From Neptunicoccus sediminis (GTDB taxonomy: Bacteria; Pseudomonadota; Alphaproteobacteria; Rhodobacterales; Rhodobacteraceae), in the NCBI RefSeq assembly GCF_001719615.1, contig NZ_MDVX01000001.1, forward strand, positions 496,001 to 560,000: a stretch of 64,000 bases of DNA, in the 5' to 3' direction. This document shows positions 17,378 through 25,290 of this stretch, piece after piece. Numbering within the stretch: position 1 is the stretch's first letter; every line of letters starts with the position of its first letter. The notes under the pieces are model-generated. The model was given only the letters and a program-made list of their open reading frames with translations. It made no database searches and was not told where the DNA came from. The translations under genes were made by a program, and so were the position numbers.

Positions 17378-18742
17378 TTAAGCCCTTTCAAAGCCCCGTG
17401 CGATTTCCCAATCGGTTACAACACGGTCGAATTCTTCCTGTTCCCATTCCGCCGCGCGGGTGTAGTGGTCAATCACATCGTCGCCCATCACCTCGCGCAG
17501 GAATTTGGAGTTGCGCAGCAGTTCGGTTGCCGCCCGCAGGGTCTGGGGAATGTCGCCTGCCTTGGCGTCCTCATAGACATCGCCTTTGGTCGGGGCAGAC
17601 AGTTCCATTTTCTCTTCGATGCCCTTGATGCCTGCGGCCAGCATCGCGGCCTGTGCAAGATAGGGGTTCAGATCAGACCCGCCGATGCGGCACTCCACGC
17701 GGATGCCTTTGGTGCCATCGCCGCAAAGACGGAAACCGGCGGTGCGGTTGTCTACGGACCAGACGGTTTTGGTTGGCGCAAAAGTGCCTTTGGCAAAACG
17801 TTTGTAGCTGTTCACATAGGGCGCGAGGAAATAGGTGTAATCCGGCGCATAGGCGATCAGACCGGCCATATAGTGGCCCATCATCTCGGACATGCCCAAG
17901 TCGCGGTCCTTGTCATAAAAGGCAGGCTCTCCGTCTTTCCACAGGGACTGATGCACGTGCGAAGACGATCCAACCCGATCCTTATGCCACTTTGGCAGGA
18001 AGGTTGCGGCATGGTCGTTTTGCCACGCGATTTCCTTGATCGCGTGTTTGGCGATGGAATGATAATCAGCGCAGTCCAGTGCTGCGGAATAGCGGATGTT
18101 CAGCTCTTCCTGACCGGATTCCGCTTCACCCTTGGAGTTCTCGATGGGCAGGCCCGCCGCGAACAGATGGTTGCGGATCGGGCGCATGATGCCCTCTTCC
18201 TTGGTGGTCTGGAAGATGTGGTAATCTTCGTTATAACCGCTGATCGGTTGCAGATCGCGGAACCCGTCGCGGCGCAACTCGTCCAGTGTCTTTTCAAACA
18301 GGAAAAACTCCAGCTCGGTCGCCATCATCGCATCAAAGCCCAGCTCTTTCAGGCGGGCGATCTGCTTTTTCAGCATGGCACGGGGGGAATGGGGGATTGG
18401 TTCGTGAGTGTGATGATCCAGAATATCACACAGCACCATCGCGGTGCCTTCCAGCCACGGCACGGGACGGATGGTGTCCAGATCGGGCTTCATGACATAA
18501 TCGCCATAGCCGGTTTCCCAACTGGTAGAGGCATAGCCGTCAGGGGTGGCCATCTCCAGATCGGTGGCCAGCAGGTAATTACAACAGTGGGTTTCCTTGT
18601 AGGAGGTCTCTACAAAATTCACAGCGTGGAAGCGTTTGCCCATCAGGCGGCCTTGCATATCCACAAAACAGACAAGAACGGTGTCGATCGCCCCCTCGCT
18701 GACGCGGGACTTCAGATCATCAAAACTCAGATTCGCAGGCAT
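17378..18742 (-). CDS. Glutamine synthetase-like gamma-glutamyl-amine ligase
   Basis: A 454-residue GS-fold ligase of the PuuA/GlnA4/IpuC kind, expected to couple glutamate to an amine with ATP. It retains the metal and glutamate residues of the family: ATELEFFLF, GEAESGQEELN, SSSHVHQSLW, DNRTAGFRLCG and ECRIGGSDLNPYLA. It lacks the C-terminal adenylylation loop (NLYDLP type) of GlnA, so it is unlikely to be the nitrogen-assimilating enzyme. Its operon links it to an aldehyde and an alcohol dehydrogenase and a TRAP transporter but not to a PuuB oxidase. That favours an amino alcohol such as ethanolamine as substrate (inference). Confidence 0.85.
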   Translation of the reverse strand: MPANLSFDDLKSRVSEGAIDTVLVCFVDMQGRLMGKRFHAVNFVETSYKETHCCNYLLATDLEMATPDGYASTSWETGYGDYVMKPDLDTIRPVPWLEGTAMVLCDILDHHTHEPIPHSPRAMLKKQIARLKELGFDAMMATELEFFLFEKTLDELRRDGFRDLQPISGYNEDYHIFQTTKEEGIMRPIRNHLFAAGLPIENSKGEAESGQEELNIRYSAALDCADYHSIAKHAIKEIAWQNDHAATFLPKWHKDRVGSSSHVHQSLWKDGEPAFYDKDRDLGMSEMMGHYMAGLIAYAPDYTYFLAPYVNSYKRFAKGTFAPTKTVWSVDNRTAGFRLCGDGTKGIRVECRIGGSDLNPYLAQAAMLAAGIKGIEEKMELSAPTKGDVYEDAKAGDIPQTLRAATELLRNSKFLREVMGDDVIDHYTRAAEWEQEEFDRVVTDWEIARGFERA

Positions 18743-18766
18743 GGTGCATCCATTTTCTAATCGGAA

Positions 18767-18791
18767 CAGGGGCAGCAGAACGCCGCCCCTG
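18767..18791 (-). terminator. Small hairpin between the TRAP binding-protein gene and the ligase gene
   Basis: CAGGGGC (18767-18773) and GCCCCTG (18785-18791) form a 7-bp stem without a strong U-tract. Its place after the binding-protein gene recalls the dctP-dctQ attenuator at 3112-3143, but it is much weaker. Confidence 0.4.
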
Positions 18792-18814
18792 AAAAGTCAC
18801 TTTAACAATCGGCT

Positions 18815-19846
18815 TCAGGTGTAGCGGTACGGGCGACCCGCCTTCAGCATGTCGGCGTTGTATTTCTTGATGATGTCCACCACGCGCCGTTTGGTTTCGG
18901 ATTCTGCGGCGATTTCTTCCCAGAAATCCTGCGCTGCGGCTTCCACTGTGGCCCATTCGTCGTCCGGAATAGAGGTCAGTTCCATTTTCGGGCCATTGAC
19001 GCGCAGGTCGGCCTCGCCACCCCAGTACCACCACTGACGGTAGTAGTGGGATTGATCACAGCACACACGGAACAGGGTTTGCAGATCTTCGGGCAGTTCG
19101 TTCCAGCGCTCCATATTGGCAAAGAAGGAACCGGCCCACGCACCGGAGATGTTGTTGGTCAGGAAGTAGTTGGTCACATCGGCCCAGCCAACGGTATAGT
19201 CTTCGGTGATGCCGGACCATGCAATCCCGTCAAGTTCGCCGGTCTGTACCGCGACCTCGATGTCTTCCCAAGGCAGGTTCACGGGCACAACGCCGAACTG
19301 GGACAGGAACCGGCCCGCTGTCGGGAAGGTAAAGATGCGCTTGCCCTTGAGGTCTTCAAGGCTACGGATCGGGTCTTTGGTGGCAAAATGGCAGGGGTCC
19401 CATGCGCCGGCAGAAATGTGTTTCACGCCGACTTTGGAATATTCCTCCTCCCAGATTTCGTTCAGGCCGTATTTGTTGAACAGCACCGGCACGTCGAGAG
19501 AGTAGCGCGAGGCGAAGGGGAAATAGCCGCCAAACACGGTGACTTCGGTCGGAGAGGCCATAGAGTCATCATCTGATTGCACAGCGTCGATGGTGCCGCG
19601 CTGCATCGCCTGAAACAGTTCTCCCGTCGGGACAAGCTGATCGGCAAAGAACAGTTCGATCTGCATGCGGTCGCCTGCGATCTTGTTGAACATATCCACG
19701 GCAGGTACGATCACATGTTCCGCCAGTGCAGCCCCCGCATAGGTTTGCATGCGCCATTTGATGGTGTTTTGCGCCAGTGCAGGGGTCGCCAGTGCAGCAG
19801 CCGGAGCCACAGCAGCGCCCTGAATAAACTTACGTCTGGTAGTCAT
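18815..19846 (-). CDS. TRAP solute-binding protein, TakP/SmoM-like (Tat-exported)
   Basis: A 343-residue periplasmic binding protein. The N-terminus MTTRRKFIQGAAVAPAAALATPALAQ has a twin-arginine motif and an ALA-Q cleavage site, as in TakP of Rhodobacter. The C-terminal part (LFRVCCDQSHYYRQWWYWGGEAD) fits that subfamily rather than DctP. LKGKRIFTFPTAGRFLSQFG is the ligand-binding strand with its Arg. The family binds 2-oxoacids, polyols and other small acids, so the sequence alone does not give the substrate. It lies between the membrane subunits and the ligase gene in the operon. Confidence 0.88.
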   Translation of the reverse strand: MTTRRKFIQGAAVAPAAALATPALAQNTIKWRMQTYAGAALAEHVIVPAVDMFNKIAGDRMQIELFFADQLVPTGELFQAMQRGTIDAVQSDDDSMASPTEVTVFGGYFPFASRYSLDVPVLFNKYGLNEIWEEEYSKVGVKHISAGAWDPCHFATKDPIRSLEDLKGKRIFTFPTAGRFLSQFGVVPVNLPWEDIEVAVQTGELDGIAWSGITEDYTVGWADVTNYFLTNNISGAWAGSFFANMERWNELPEDLQTLFRVCCDQSHYYRQWWYWGGEADLRVNGPKMELTSIPDDEWATVEAAAQDFWEEIAAESETKRRVVDIIKKYNADMLKAGRPYRYT

Positions 19847-19888
19847 AATCTTTCTCCTTGTTTTGATTGGGGCCGGTTGGTCCGGCTT

Positions 19889-21217
19889 CTAGGGTTTGTT
19901 GTAAATGTAGTCAGGCAGCCATGTGGCGATGCCGGGGAATACCATGACCAGTATCAACGCCAGCAGCATGACCAGCACAAACGGTGTGATCGAGGCATAG
20001 ATGTCCCGCAAACCGATCTCCGGCGGCGCCATTGCCCGCATCAGGAACAGGTTATATCCGAACGGCGGTGTCATATAGGCGATCTGGGTCGTGATCGTGT
20101 AAAGGATACCATACCAGATCAGATCAAAGCCAAGCGCCCCCACAAGCGGCACATACAAAGGCGCGACAATCACCAGCATGGCGGTATCGTCCAGAAACGT
20201 CCCCATCAGGATAAAGCTAAGCTGCATCAGGATCAGGATCATCCACGGGCTGAGGTTCAGTTTCTCGGTAAAGACGCTTTCGATTGCCTTTACTGCGCCC
20301 AGACCGTCAAACACCGCGCCAAAAGCAAGAGCGGCGAGAATGATCCACATGAACATGCAGGTAATGCCAAGGGTATTGCGCACGGAATTTTCAAACACTT
20401 CGCGGGTCATACGGCCCTTCAGCACCGCCGCGACAAAGGCCGCCAGCGCGCCGATGGCAGAGCTTTCCACCAGCGAAGTCCAGCCGTTCACGAAAGGCAC
20501 CATCATCACGGCGAAGATCACGATGGGCAGGATACCCGCCCGCAGCAGGCGCATTTTCTCAGCGCGGGGCATATCCCGTTCGGAGGCATCCAGAACCGGA
20601 CCCAGAACCGGATTTATCCGACAGCGGATCACGATATAGGCGATGAACATCCCCGCCATCATCAGACCCGGCACCACGCCCGCCAGCCATAACTGGCCCA
20701 CAGGTTGCCGCGCGATCATGGCATAAAGCACCAGCACTACAGAAGGCGGCACAAGGATACCAAGCGAGGACCCCGCCTGTATCACCCCTGTGACCATCCT
20801 TTTGTCATACCCCCGCTTTAACAGCTCGGGCAGGGCAATGGTGGAACCGATGGCCATGCCTGCCACCGACAGACCGTTCATGGCAGAAATCAGCACCATC
20901 AACCCGATCGTCCCGATGGCCAACCCACCCCGCAGGCCGCCCATCCAGACGTGGAACATCTTATAGAGATCATCGGCAATTTTGGATTCCGACAGCACAT
21001 AGCCCATGAAGATGAACATCGGCAGCGTCAGCAGCGGATACCATTTCATCAGCTTCATCGCAGCAGAAAACCCGATGTCAAATCCGCCCTTGTCCCCCCA
21101 GAGCAGCAGCGCCGCGACAACAGCGATAAACCCGATGGCCCCGAACACCCGCTGGCCGGTCAGCAGCATCAGCATCATGGAAGAGAACATCAGAATGGCG
21201 ATCAATTCATAGGACAT
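19889..21217 (-). CDS. TRAP transporter large permease (DctM family)
   Basis: A 442-residue, roughly 12-helix DctM protein starting MSYELIAILMFSSMMLMLLTGQRVFGAIGF. It has the core hairpins MNGLSVAGMAIGSTIALPELL and TQIAYMTPPFGYNLFLMRAM, and QAGSSLGILVPPSVVLVLYAM. The FLDDTAMLVIVAPLYVPLV segment is typical of the mannitol/chloroaromatic-type subfamily. Its start codon shares a base with the stop codon of the small-permease gene. Confidence 0.92.
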   Translation of the reverse strand: MSYELIAILMFSSMMLMLLTGQRVFGAIGFIAVVAALLLWGDKGGFDIGFSAAMKLMKWYPLLTLPMFIFMGYVLSESKIADDLYKMFHVWMGGLRGGLAIGTIGLMVLISAMNGLSVAGMAIGSTIALPELLKRGYDKRMVTGVIQAGSSLGILVPPSVVLVLYAMIARQPVGQLWLAGVVPGLMMAGMFIAYIVIRCRINPVLGPVLDASERDMPRAEKMRLLRAGILPIVIFAVMMVPFVNGWTSLVESSAIGALAAFVAAVLKGRMTREVFENSVRNTLGITCMFMWIILAALAFGAVFDGLGAVKAIESVFTEKLNLSPWMILILMQLSFILMGTFLDDTAMLVIVAPLYVPLVGALGFDLIWYGILYTITTQIAYMTPPFGYNLFLMRAMAPPEIGLRDIYASITPFVLVMLLALILVMVFPGIATWLPDYIYNKP

Positions 21218-21789
21218 CAGATTTCTTCGCCTTTAAGCCGCAGCACGTCTTTCAACAGCTCCGAGATGCATTGCAGTAACATGAGGGTGAGACCGACAAT
21301 CATGATGGATTTGATCGGCCACAGATACGGACGCCACGCCGAAGAGGAGCGTTCCGCACGGCCCACTTCCTCTGCTCCGGTGGCGAGTCCGGCAAGGAAT
21401 GAAAACGGCTCGCTGCCCCAATAACCAAGGGAATAGGCGGTCGAGCTTACCGCGCCGTAGATCATCACGACGAGATAGAAGATCAGAAACAGCACGGTGA
21501 TCAGATCGGTCCATGCCTTTCGCCGCAGGGACCATTCCCCGTAAAGCAGGTCCATGCGCACGTTTGATCCCAGTTGGATCGAATATGGCCCGCCCAGAAT
21601 GTAATAGGCCACCATACAGAACTGGGCCAGTTCCAGTGTCCAGAGCGAGGGCAGGAAGAAGGTCTTGCTGATCGAGGACCAGAGCAGGATGCCCATAAGG
21701 ACAAAGATGCCGTACATCACGATGCGACCGATGTGATAGTTCACAGCATCAATGGCGCGAATATATCCGTAAGCTAACCCGCGCATCAT
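21217..21789 (-). CDS. TRAP transporter small permease (DctQ family)
   Basis: A 190-residue, four-helix protein with TM1 near residues 16-38 (IGRIVMYGIFVLMGILLWSSI), the family segment WTLELAQFCMVAYYILGGPYSI, and the long last loop (EPFSFLAGLATGAEEVGRAERSSSAWRPYLWPIK). The first of two tandem ATGs at 21787-21789 is chosen; it overlaps the stop of the amidohydrolase gene (ATGA). An upstream start would extend it far into that gene. Confidence 0.88.
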   Translation of the reverse strand: MMRGLAYGYIRAIDAVNYHIGRIVMYGIFVLMGILLWSSISKTFFLPSLWTLELAQFCMVAYYILGGPYSIQLGSNVRMDLLYGEWSLRRKAWTDLITVLFLIFYLVVMIYGAVSSTAYSLGYWGSEPFSFLAGLATGAEEVGRAERSSSAWRPYLWPIKSIMIVGLTLMLLQCISELLKDVLRLKGEEI

Positions 21790-22553
21790 GGCTGACCTTC
21801 CTGCTCTATCCGCTTCAGGGCGGTCAGGAGCCAGTCGCAAAGCGTGTCACCCATCTTTCGTTGCTGGATTTCGGTGCCGATCAGATCATTTCTGATTTCC
21901 AACATCACATTGGCGTATCCGTTCGACAGGCCGTGTTGCTTTAACGTATGTGTCACCCCGTGTTCAGGGCCGTAGGGTTCGTTGCGCTGCACGTTGAGTT
22001 CGCTGGCTTGCGCGGCCTCCAGCATGGCATCCGCCAGTCGGGTATCGCTGTCGTGCAGGATGCCGATTTCCACCGCGCGGGGGCTGCCGTGATAGACCGG
22101 CGTAAAACTGTGCACTGTCACCAGCACCGGTGTTGCCCCTTGTGCGGCTGTGACGCTTAGCGTGCGGGCCAGAGTTTCGCGGAAAGGGTGGTAATAGGCC
22201 ATGGTGCGCGACTGACGGGCTGTTTCGTCCAGTTCCGCATTGCCCGGCACCACCACCAGTTCGCTGCGGGCGGGCATGGCGTCCGGTGCATCGGGCGGGC
22301 GGTTGCAGTCATAAACGAGGCGGGAAATCCTGCTCGCCACCAGTTTTGCGTCCAGCCGCTTTGCCATCTGCTGTGCCACTGCCAGCGCGCCGGGGTCCCA
22401 AGCTGCATGGCTCAGACGGTCGTTCCGGTTCAGGCCAAGGTCCTGCAACTCGGGCGGAATGAAAGAAGAGGCGTGTTCGCAAACCAGCACAACCGGCGAT
22501 GCGCCCGCGGGGTTCAGAACCTCTACAACGTCTTCTGTGTTACTGGCCGTCAT
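21786..22553 (-). CDS. N-formylglutamate amidohydrolase family protein
   Basis: A 255-residue zinc-dependent amidohydrolase of the HutG2 family. Visible signatures are VLVCEHASSFIP with the metal His and Glu, RLVYDCNRPPDAPDA, LVTVHSFTPVY and MLEIRNDLIGT. The characterised reaction is N-formyl-L-glutamate to formate and glutamate in histidine breakdown, but no hut genes are nearby. Being first in an operon with a gamma-glutamyl ligase, it may instead hydrolyse the glutamyl-amide end product or another N-acyl amino acid (inference). Its promoter faces the divergent RpiR gene. Confidence 0.85.
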   Translation of the reverse strand: MTASNTEDVVEVLNPAGASPVVLVCEHASSFIPPELQDLGLNRNDRLSHAAWDPGALAVAQQMAKRLDAKLVASRISRLVYDCNRPPDAPDAMPARSELVVVPGNAELDETARQSRTMAYYHPFRETLARTLSVTAAQGATPVLVTVHSFTPVYHGSPRAVEIGILHDSDTRLADAMLEAAQASELNVQRNEPYGPEHGVTHTLKQHGLSNGYANVMLEIRNDLIGTEIQQRKMGDTLCDWLLTALKRIEQEGQP

Positions 22554-22618
22554 TGAAACTTTTTTCCCTGTTCAAGTTAAACTTCTTGCGCATCTGCGAA
22601 TATGTCAACAGAATTGTG

Positions 22619-22650
22619 TTACAAAAAGAACAGAAGTCGTAACGTTGTAA
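22619..22650. promoter_or_regulatory. Candidate operator in the rpiR-amidohydrolase intergenic region
   Basis: TTACAA (22619-22624) and TTGTAA (22645-22650) form an inverted repeat with a 20-base spacer, in the 121-base AT-rich gap between two divergent starts. RpiR-type regulators commonly bind such sites next to their own gene. This is by eye only. Confidence 0.3.
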
Positions 22651-22674
22651 TTTTAGTCGTCAAAACGAGAGCCA

Positions 22675-23547
22675 ATGCCAGAGAACCAGCCCACTATTTC
22701 CGATCGTATACAGCGCGAGCTAGACCGGCTGACCCGTGCCGAACGCCAGTTGGCCCAATCGATTCTGGAAAATTATCCGGCCTCGGGACTTGGCCCGCTG
22801 GCGACACTGGCCAAAGATGCCAATGTCTCGGCGCCGACCGTGGCGCGGATGGTGCAGAAGCTGGGGTTCAAGGGCTATCCCGAATTCCAGACCGAACTGC
22901 GCGAAGAGTTGAAGGCCAAGGCAAAGAACCCGATTGCCAAACATGATACTTGGGCGGAGGGTGCGCCTTCGGGGCATGTGCTCAACCGGTTTACCGATGC
23001 GGTGATCGACAATATCCGCCACACGCTTGGCCAGATCGACCCTGATGATTTTGATGCGGCCTGCGGGTTGATCGGTGATCCGGATCGCGCGCTTTATATT
23101 GTCGGGGGGCGAATTACCCACACAATGGCGGAGTATCTGTTCCTGCACGCGCAGGTGATCCGCGCGTCAGTGACCCATATCCAGTCCACATCCAACGCAT
23201 GGCCCCATTACCTGCTGGACGTGAAACAGGGTGATGTTTTTGTGATTTTCGATAACCGCCGTTATGAAAATAACACGCTGAAACTGGCGGAAATGGCCCA
23301 CGGGATGGGGGCAAAGATCATTCTGTTCACCGACCAGTGGCGCTCTCCTGTGCATCATCTGGCGGACATCTGTTTCAGCAGCCGGATCGTCGTGCCCTCG
23401 GCGTGGGATTCCGCCGCGACCACGCTGTTGCTGGTGGAGTCGGTAATTGCGGCCATTCAGGACCAGAACTGGGCGCAAACCAAAGAGCGGACCGAGCGGC
23501 TGGAGGATATGTTCGACCAGACCAAACTGTTCCGCAAGTTTACCTGA
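22675..23547 (+). CDS. MurR/RpiR family transcriptional regulator
   Basis: A 290-residue regulator with an N-terminal HTH_6 domain (about 1-80, LATLAKDANVSAPTVARMVQKLGFKGYPEF) and a C-terminal SIS domain (about 125-250, ALYIVGGRITHTMAEYLFLHAQ and GDVFVIFDNRRYENNTLKLAEMA). SIS domains usually sense phosphosugars, but family members also control amino-compound catabolism. It is divergent from the seven-gene TRAP operon and is its most likely regulator, probably a repressor released by a pathway intermediate. GAGAG lies just upstream of the ATG. Confidence 0.9.
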   Translation: MPENQPTISDRIQRELDRLTRAERQLAQSILENYPASGLGPLATLAKDANVSAPTVARMVQKLGFKGYPEFQTELREELKAKAKNPIAKHDTWAEGAPSGHVLNRFTDAVIDNIRHTLGQIDPDDFDAACGLIGDPDRALYIVGGRITHTMAEYLFLHAQVIRASVTHIQSTSNAWPHYLLDVKQGDVFVIFDNRRYENNTLKLAEMAHGMGAKIILFTDQWRSPVHHLADICFSSRIVVPSAWDSAATTLLLVESVIAAIQDQNWAQTKERTERLEDMFDQTKLFRKFT

Positions 23548-23630
23548 ACTGACGGGGGCGACGCCCCTAAAGAGTCCGCGCCGGTGATCCCGCTATTCCC
23601 TTCACGCCGGATTTGCCCTATCGCAGAGCC

Positions 23631-24086
23631 ATGAGACTCGCCGCTTACCAACCCGATATCGCCCCCAATCTGGGCGCCATGATCCGCCTGTCGGCCTGTT
23701 TTGGCGTGCCTCTGGATATTATTGAGCCCTGCGGTTTTCCTCTGTCGATAAAGGCGCTGAAACGCTCTGCGATGGATTATGCGGATATAGCCAATCTGAC
23801 CCGCCATGACAGTTGGAACAGCTTTGCACAGGCCCCGCGGGACGGGCGGATTGTGTTGATGACAACACGGGCGGAACAGTCGCTGTGGGAATTTACCTTT
23901 CAACCGAATGATACGATCTTAATGGGGCGGGAAAGTGCCGGCGTGCCACAAGAGGTGCATGATTATGCACAGGCGCGGGTGAAACTGCCGATGACAGGGC
24001 AGGCGCGTAGCCTGAATGTGGCGATGAGCGCGGGAATGGCTGTCAGTGAAGCTTTACGACAAATGAATAAAAGGAATATGCCATGA
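23631..24086 (+). CDS. trmL: tRNA (cytidine/uridine-34-2'-O)-methyltransferase TrmL
   Basis: A SPOUT-fold RNA methyltransferase of 151 residues that methylates the wobble ribose of tRNA-Leu isoacceptors. It starts MRLAAYQPDIAPNLGAMIRLSACFG, and the C-terminal SAM knot reads ILMGRESAGVPQEVHDYAQARVKLPM followed by ARSLNVAMSAGMAVSEALRQ. The size is that of the minimal single-domain TrmL. The ATG at 23631 is chosen over TTG 23613. Its stop overlaps the next start (ATGA). Confidence 0.92.
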   Translation: MRLAAYQPDIAPNLGAMIRLSACFGVPLDIIEPCGFPLSIKALKRSAMDYADIANLTRHDSWNSFAQAPRDGRIVLMTTRAEQSLWEFTFQPNDTILMGRESAGVPQEVHDYAQARVKLPMTGQARSLNVAMSAGMAVSEALRQMNKRNMP

Positions 24087-24412
24087 CTTGGGTTTATCTG
24101 CTGCTGGCAATCGGGGCCGAGGTGATTGGCACCCTGTCGCTCAAAGCCTCGGACGGGCTGAGCAAACTGCCTTATGTGGGGCTGACTGCGGTGGGATATA
24201 CGGTCTCTTTCTATTTTCTCGCCATCGTTCTGCGCAGTTTTCCCGTTGGGCTGGCCTATGCGGTCTGGTCCGGTGCGGGCGTGGCTGTTGTGACCATTGC
24301 TGGCGCTTTGTTGTTCGGGGATCGCATCGACACCGCCGGCTTTGTCGGGATTTCCATGATCGTTTGCGGCGTTCTGGTGATTAACCTGTTTTCCTCATCG
24401 GTTCCGCACTGA
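24083..24412 (+). CDS. SMR family multidrug/compound efflux protein
   Basis: A 109-residue, four-helix small multidrug resistance protein that works as a dimer in the inner membrane, exchanging cations for protons. It has the essential membrane Glu in TM1 (LLLAIGAEVIGTLSLKASDG), the GLAYAVWSGAGVAVVTIAG segment of TM3 and a final helix GISMIVCGVLVINLF. EmrE-like drug efflux and guanidinium export (Gdx) cannot be told apart by eye. Translation is coupled to trmL. Confidence 0.92.
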   Translation: MTWVYLLLAIGAEVIGTLSLKASDGLSKLPYVGLTAVGYTVSFYFLAIVLRSFPVGLAYAVWSGAGVAVVTIAGALLFGDRIDTAGFVGISMIVCGVLVINLFSSSVPH

Positions 24413-24424
24413 GGGTGGGCGCAG

Positions 24425-24470
24425 CGGGGGCATTCTGCCCCCGGACCCCCTGAGGATATTTCCCCCAAAA
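24425..24470. repeat. Hairpin plus GGATATTT module (Rhodobacterales-type intergenic repeat)
   Basis: CGGGGGCA (24425-24432) and TGCCCCCG (24436-24443) form a hairpin, followed by GGACCCCCTGAGGATATTT and an A-rich tail. It lies between the convergent SMR and puuD-like genes and probably serves as a terminator. The related module at 619-650 shares the hairpin and GGATATTT. Confidence 0.5.
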
Positions 24471-24486
24471 AGAGCCTTGGCCACGT

Positions 24487-25221
24487 TCAGGATTTTGTTG
24501 CGGCGCGGATCAAGGCGTCAAACAGGTTTTGTTGGCTCTTGTCGGTTTCTGCCGAGAGTTCGGGATGCCATTGCACTGCGAGGAAGAACGGGTGGTCGGG
24601 GTCTTCGACTGCCTCAACGATACCGTCGGGCGCATGGGCAACGGCACGCAATCCCGGCGCGATCCGGCTGAGCGCTTGGTGGTGGCCGGAAAACGTATCG
24701 ACCTCGGTGGTTTCCATGACGCTTGCCAGTTTTGACTCCGCATCCACTGCCACAGGCTGACGGGTCCAGCCGCCTTGGGCATTGCGATGAATGTCGCCGG
24801 GATGCAGGTCGGGAATATGCTGGTGCAGATCGCCGCCAAGTCCCACGTTCAGTAACTGCATACCGCGGCAAATAAAGAGCGTCGGGACAGGTGCATTGTC
24901 TCGCAGATGGTGAAGAAGGGAGAGTTCGGTTTCGTCCCGTTCCTGCGAAGTCTGTTGTACCTTCGGATTGTCCCTGTCGCCGTTGTAACGGTCGGGATGC
25001 ACGTCTACGCCACCGCTGAAGATGATCCCGTCCACAACGGGCAGCCAGCTTGCGACATGGGGTTCTCCCGGTGGGAGCAGCACCGCCACACCACCGGCGC
25101 GGCGCACGGCGTCGACGTAGAATGCAGGGCAGGTGTAGTGGTCGTCATAGTGGAACCTGTCCACTTTCAGATCGCCGCGCCCTTCGGTCAGGATGCCGAT
25201 CACCGGCTTTTTATGTGTCAT
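24487..25221 (-). CDS. Gamma-glutamyl-gamma-aminobutyrate hydrolase family (PuuD-like)
   Basis: A class I glutamine-amidotransferase-fold peptidase (C26) of 244 residues. It has the oxyanion strand GIIFSGGVDVHPDRY, the nucleophile Cys in LFICRGMQLLNVGLGG and the His-Glu of the triad in AVQWHPELS. PuuD cleaves the gamma-glutamyl amide bond at the end of the putrescine pathway. It is about 2 kb from the gamma-glutamyl ligase operon, on the other side of its regulator, and would supply the missing last step if it is regulated with it (inference). It starts at ATG 25221. Confidence 0.88.
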   Translation of the reverse strand: MTHKKPVIGILTEGRGDLKVDRFHYDDHYTCPAFYVDAVRRAGGVAVLLPPGEPHVASWLPVVDGIIFSGGVDVHPDRYNGDRDNPKVQQTSQERDETELSLLHHLRDNAPVPTLFICRGMQLLNVGLGGDLHQHIPDLHPGDIHRNAQGGWTRQPVAVDAESKLASVMETTEVDTFSGHHQALSRIAPGLRAVAHAPDGIVEAVEDPDHPFFLAVQWHPELSAETDKSQQNLFDALIRAATKS

Positions 25222-25290
25222 GTCGGAGGGACCTTGAAACAGTGTCAGTCGCGACCCTCAAAGCCTGCGTCTGCCGTGCTGTCAAGGGGG

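Noticed and set aside
16016-18760. A 914-codon plus-strand open frame across the ALDH and ligase genes.
   Set aside because: It mirrors the codon pattern of two highly conserved minus-strand enzymes and shows no domain of its own.
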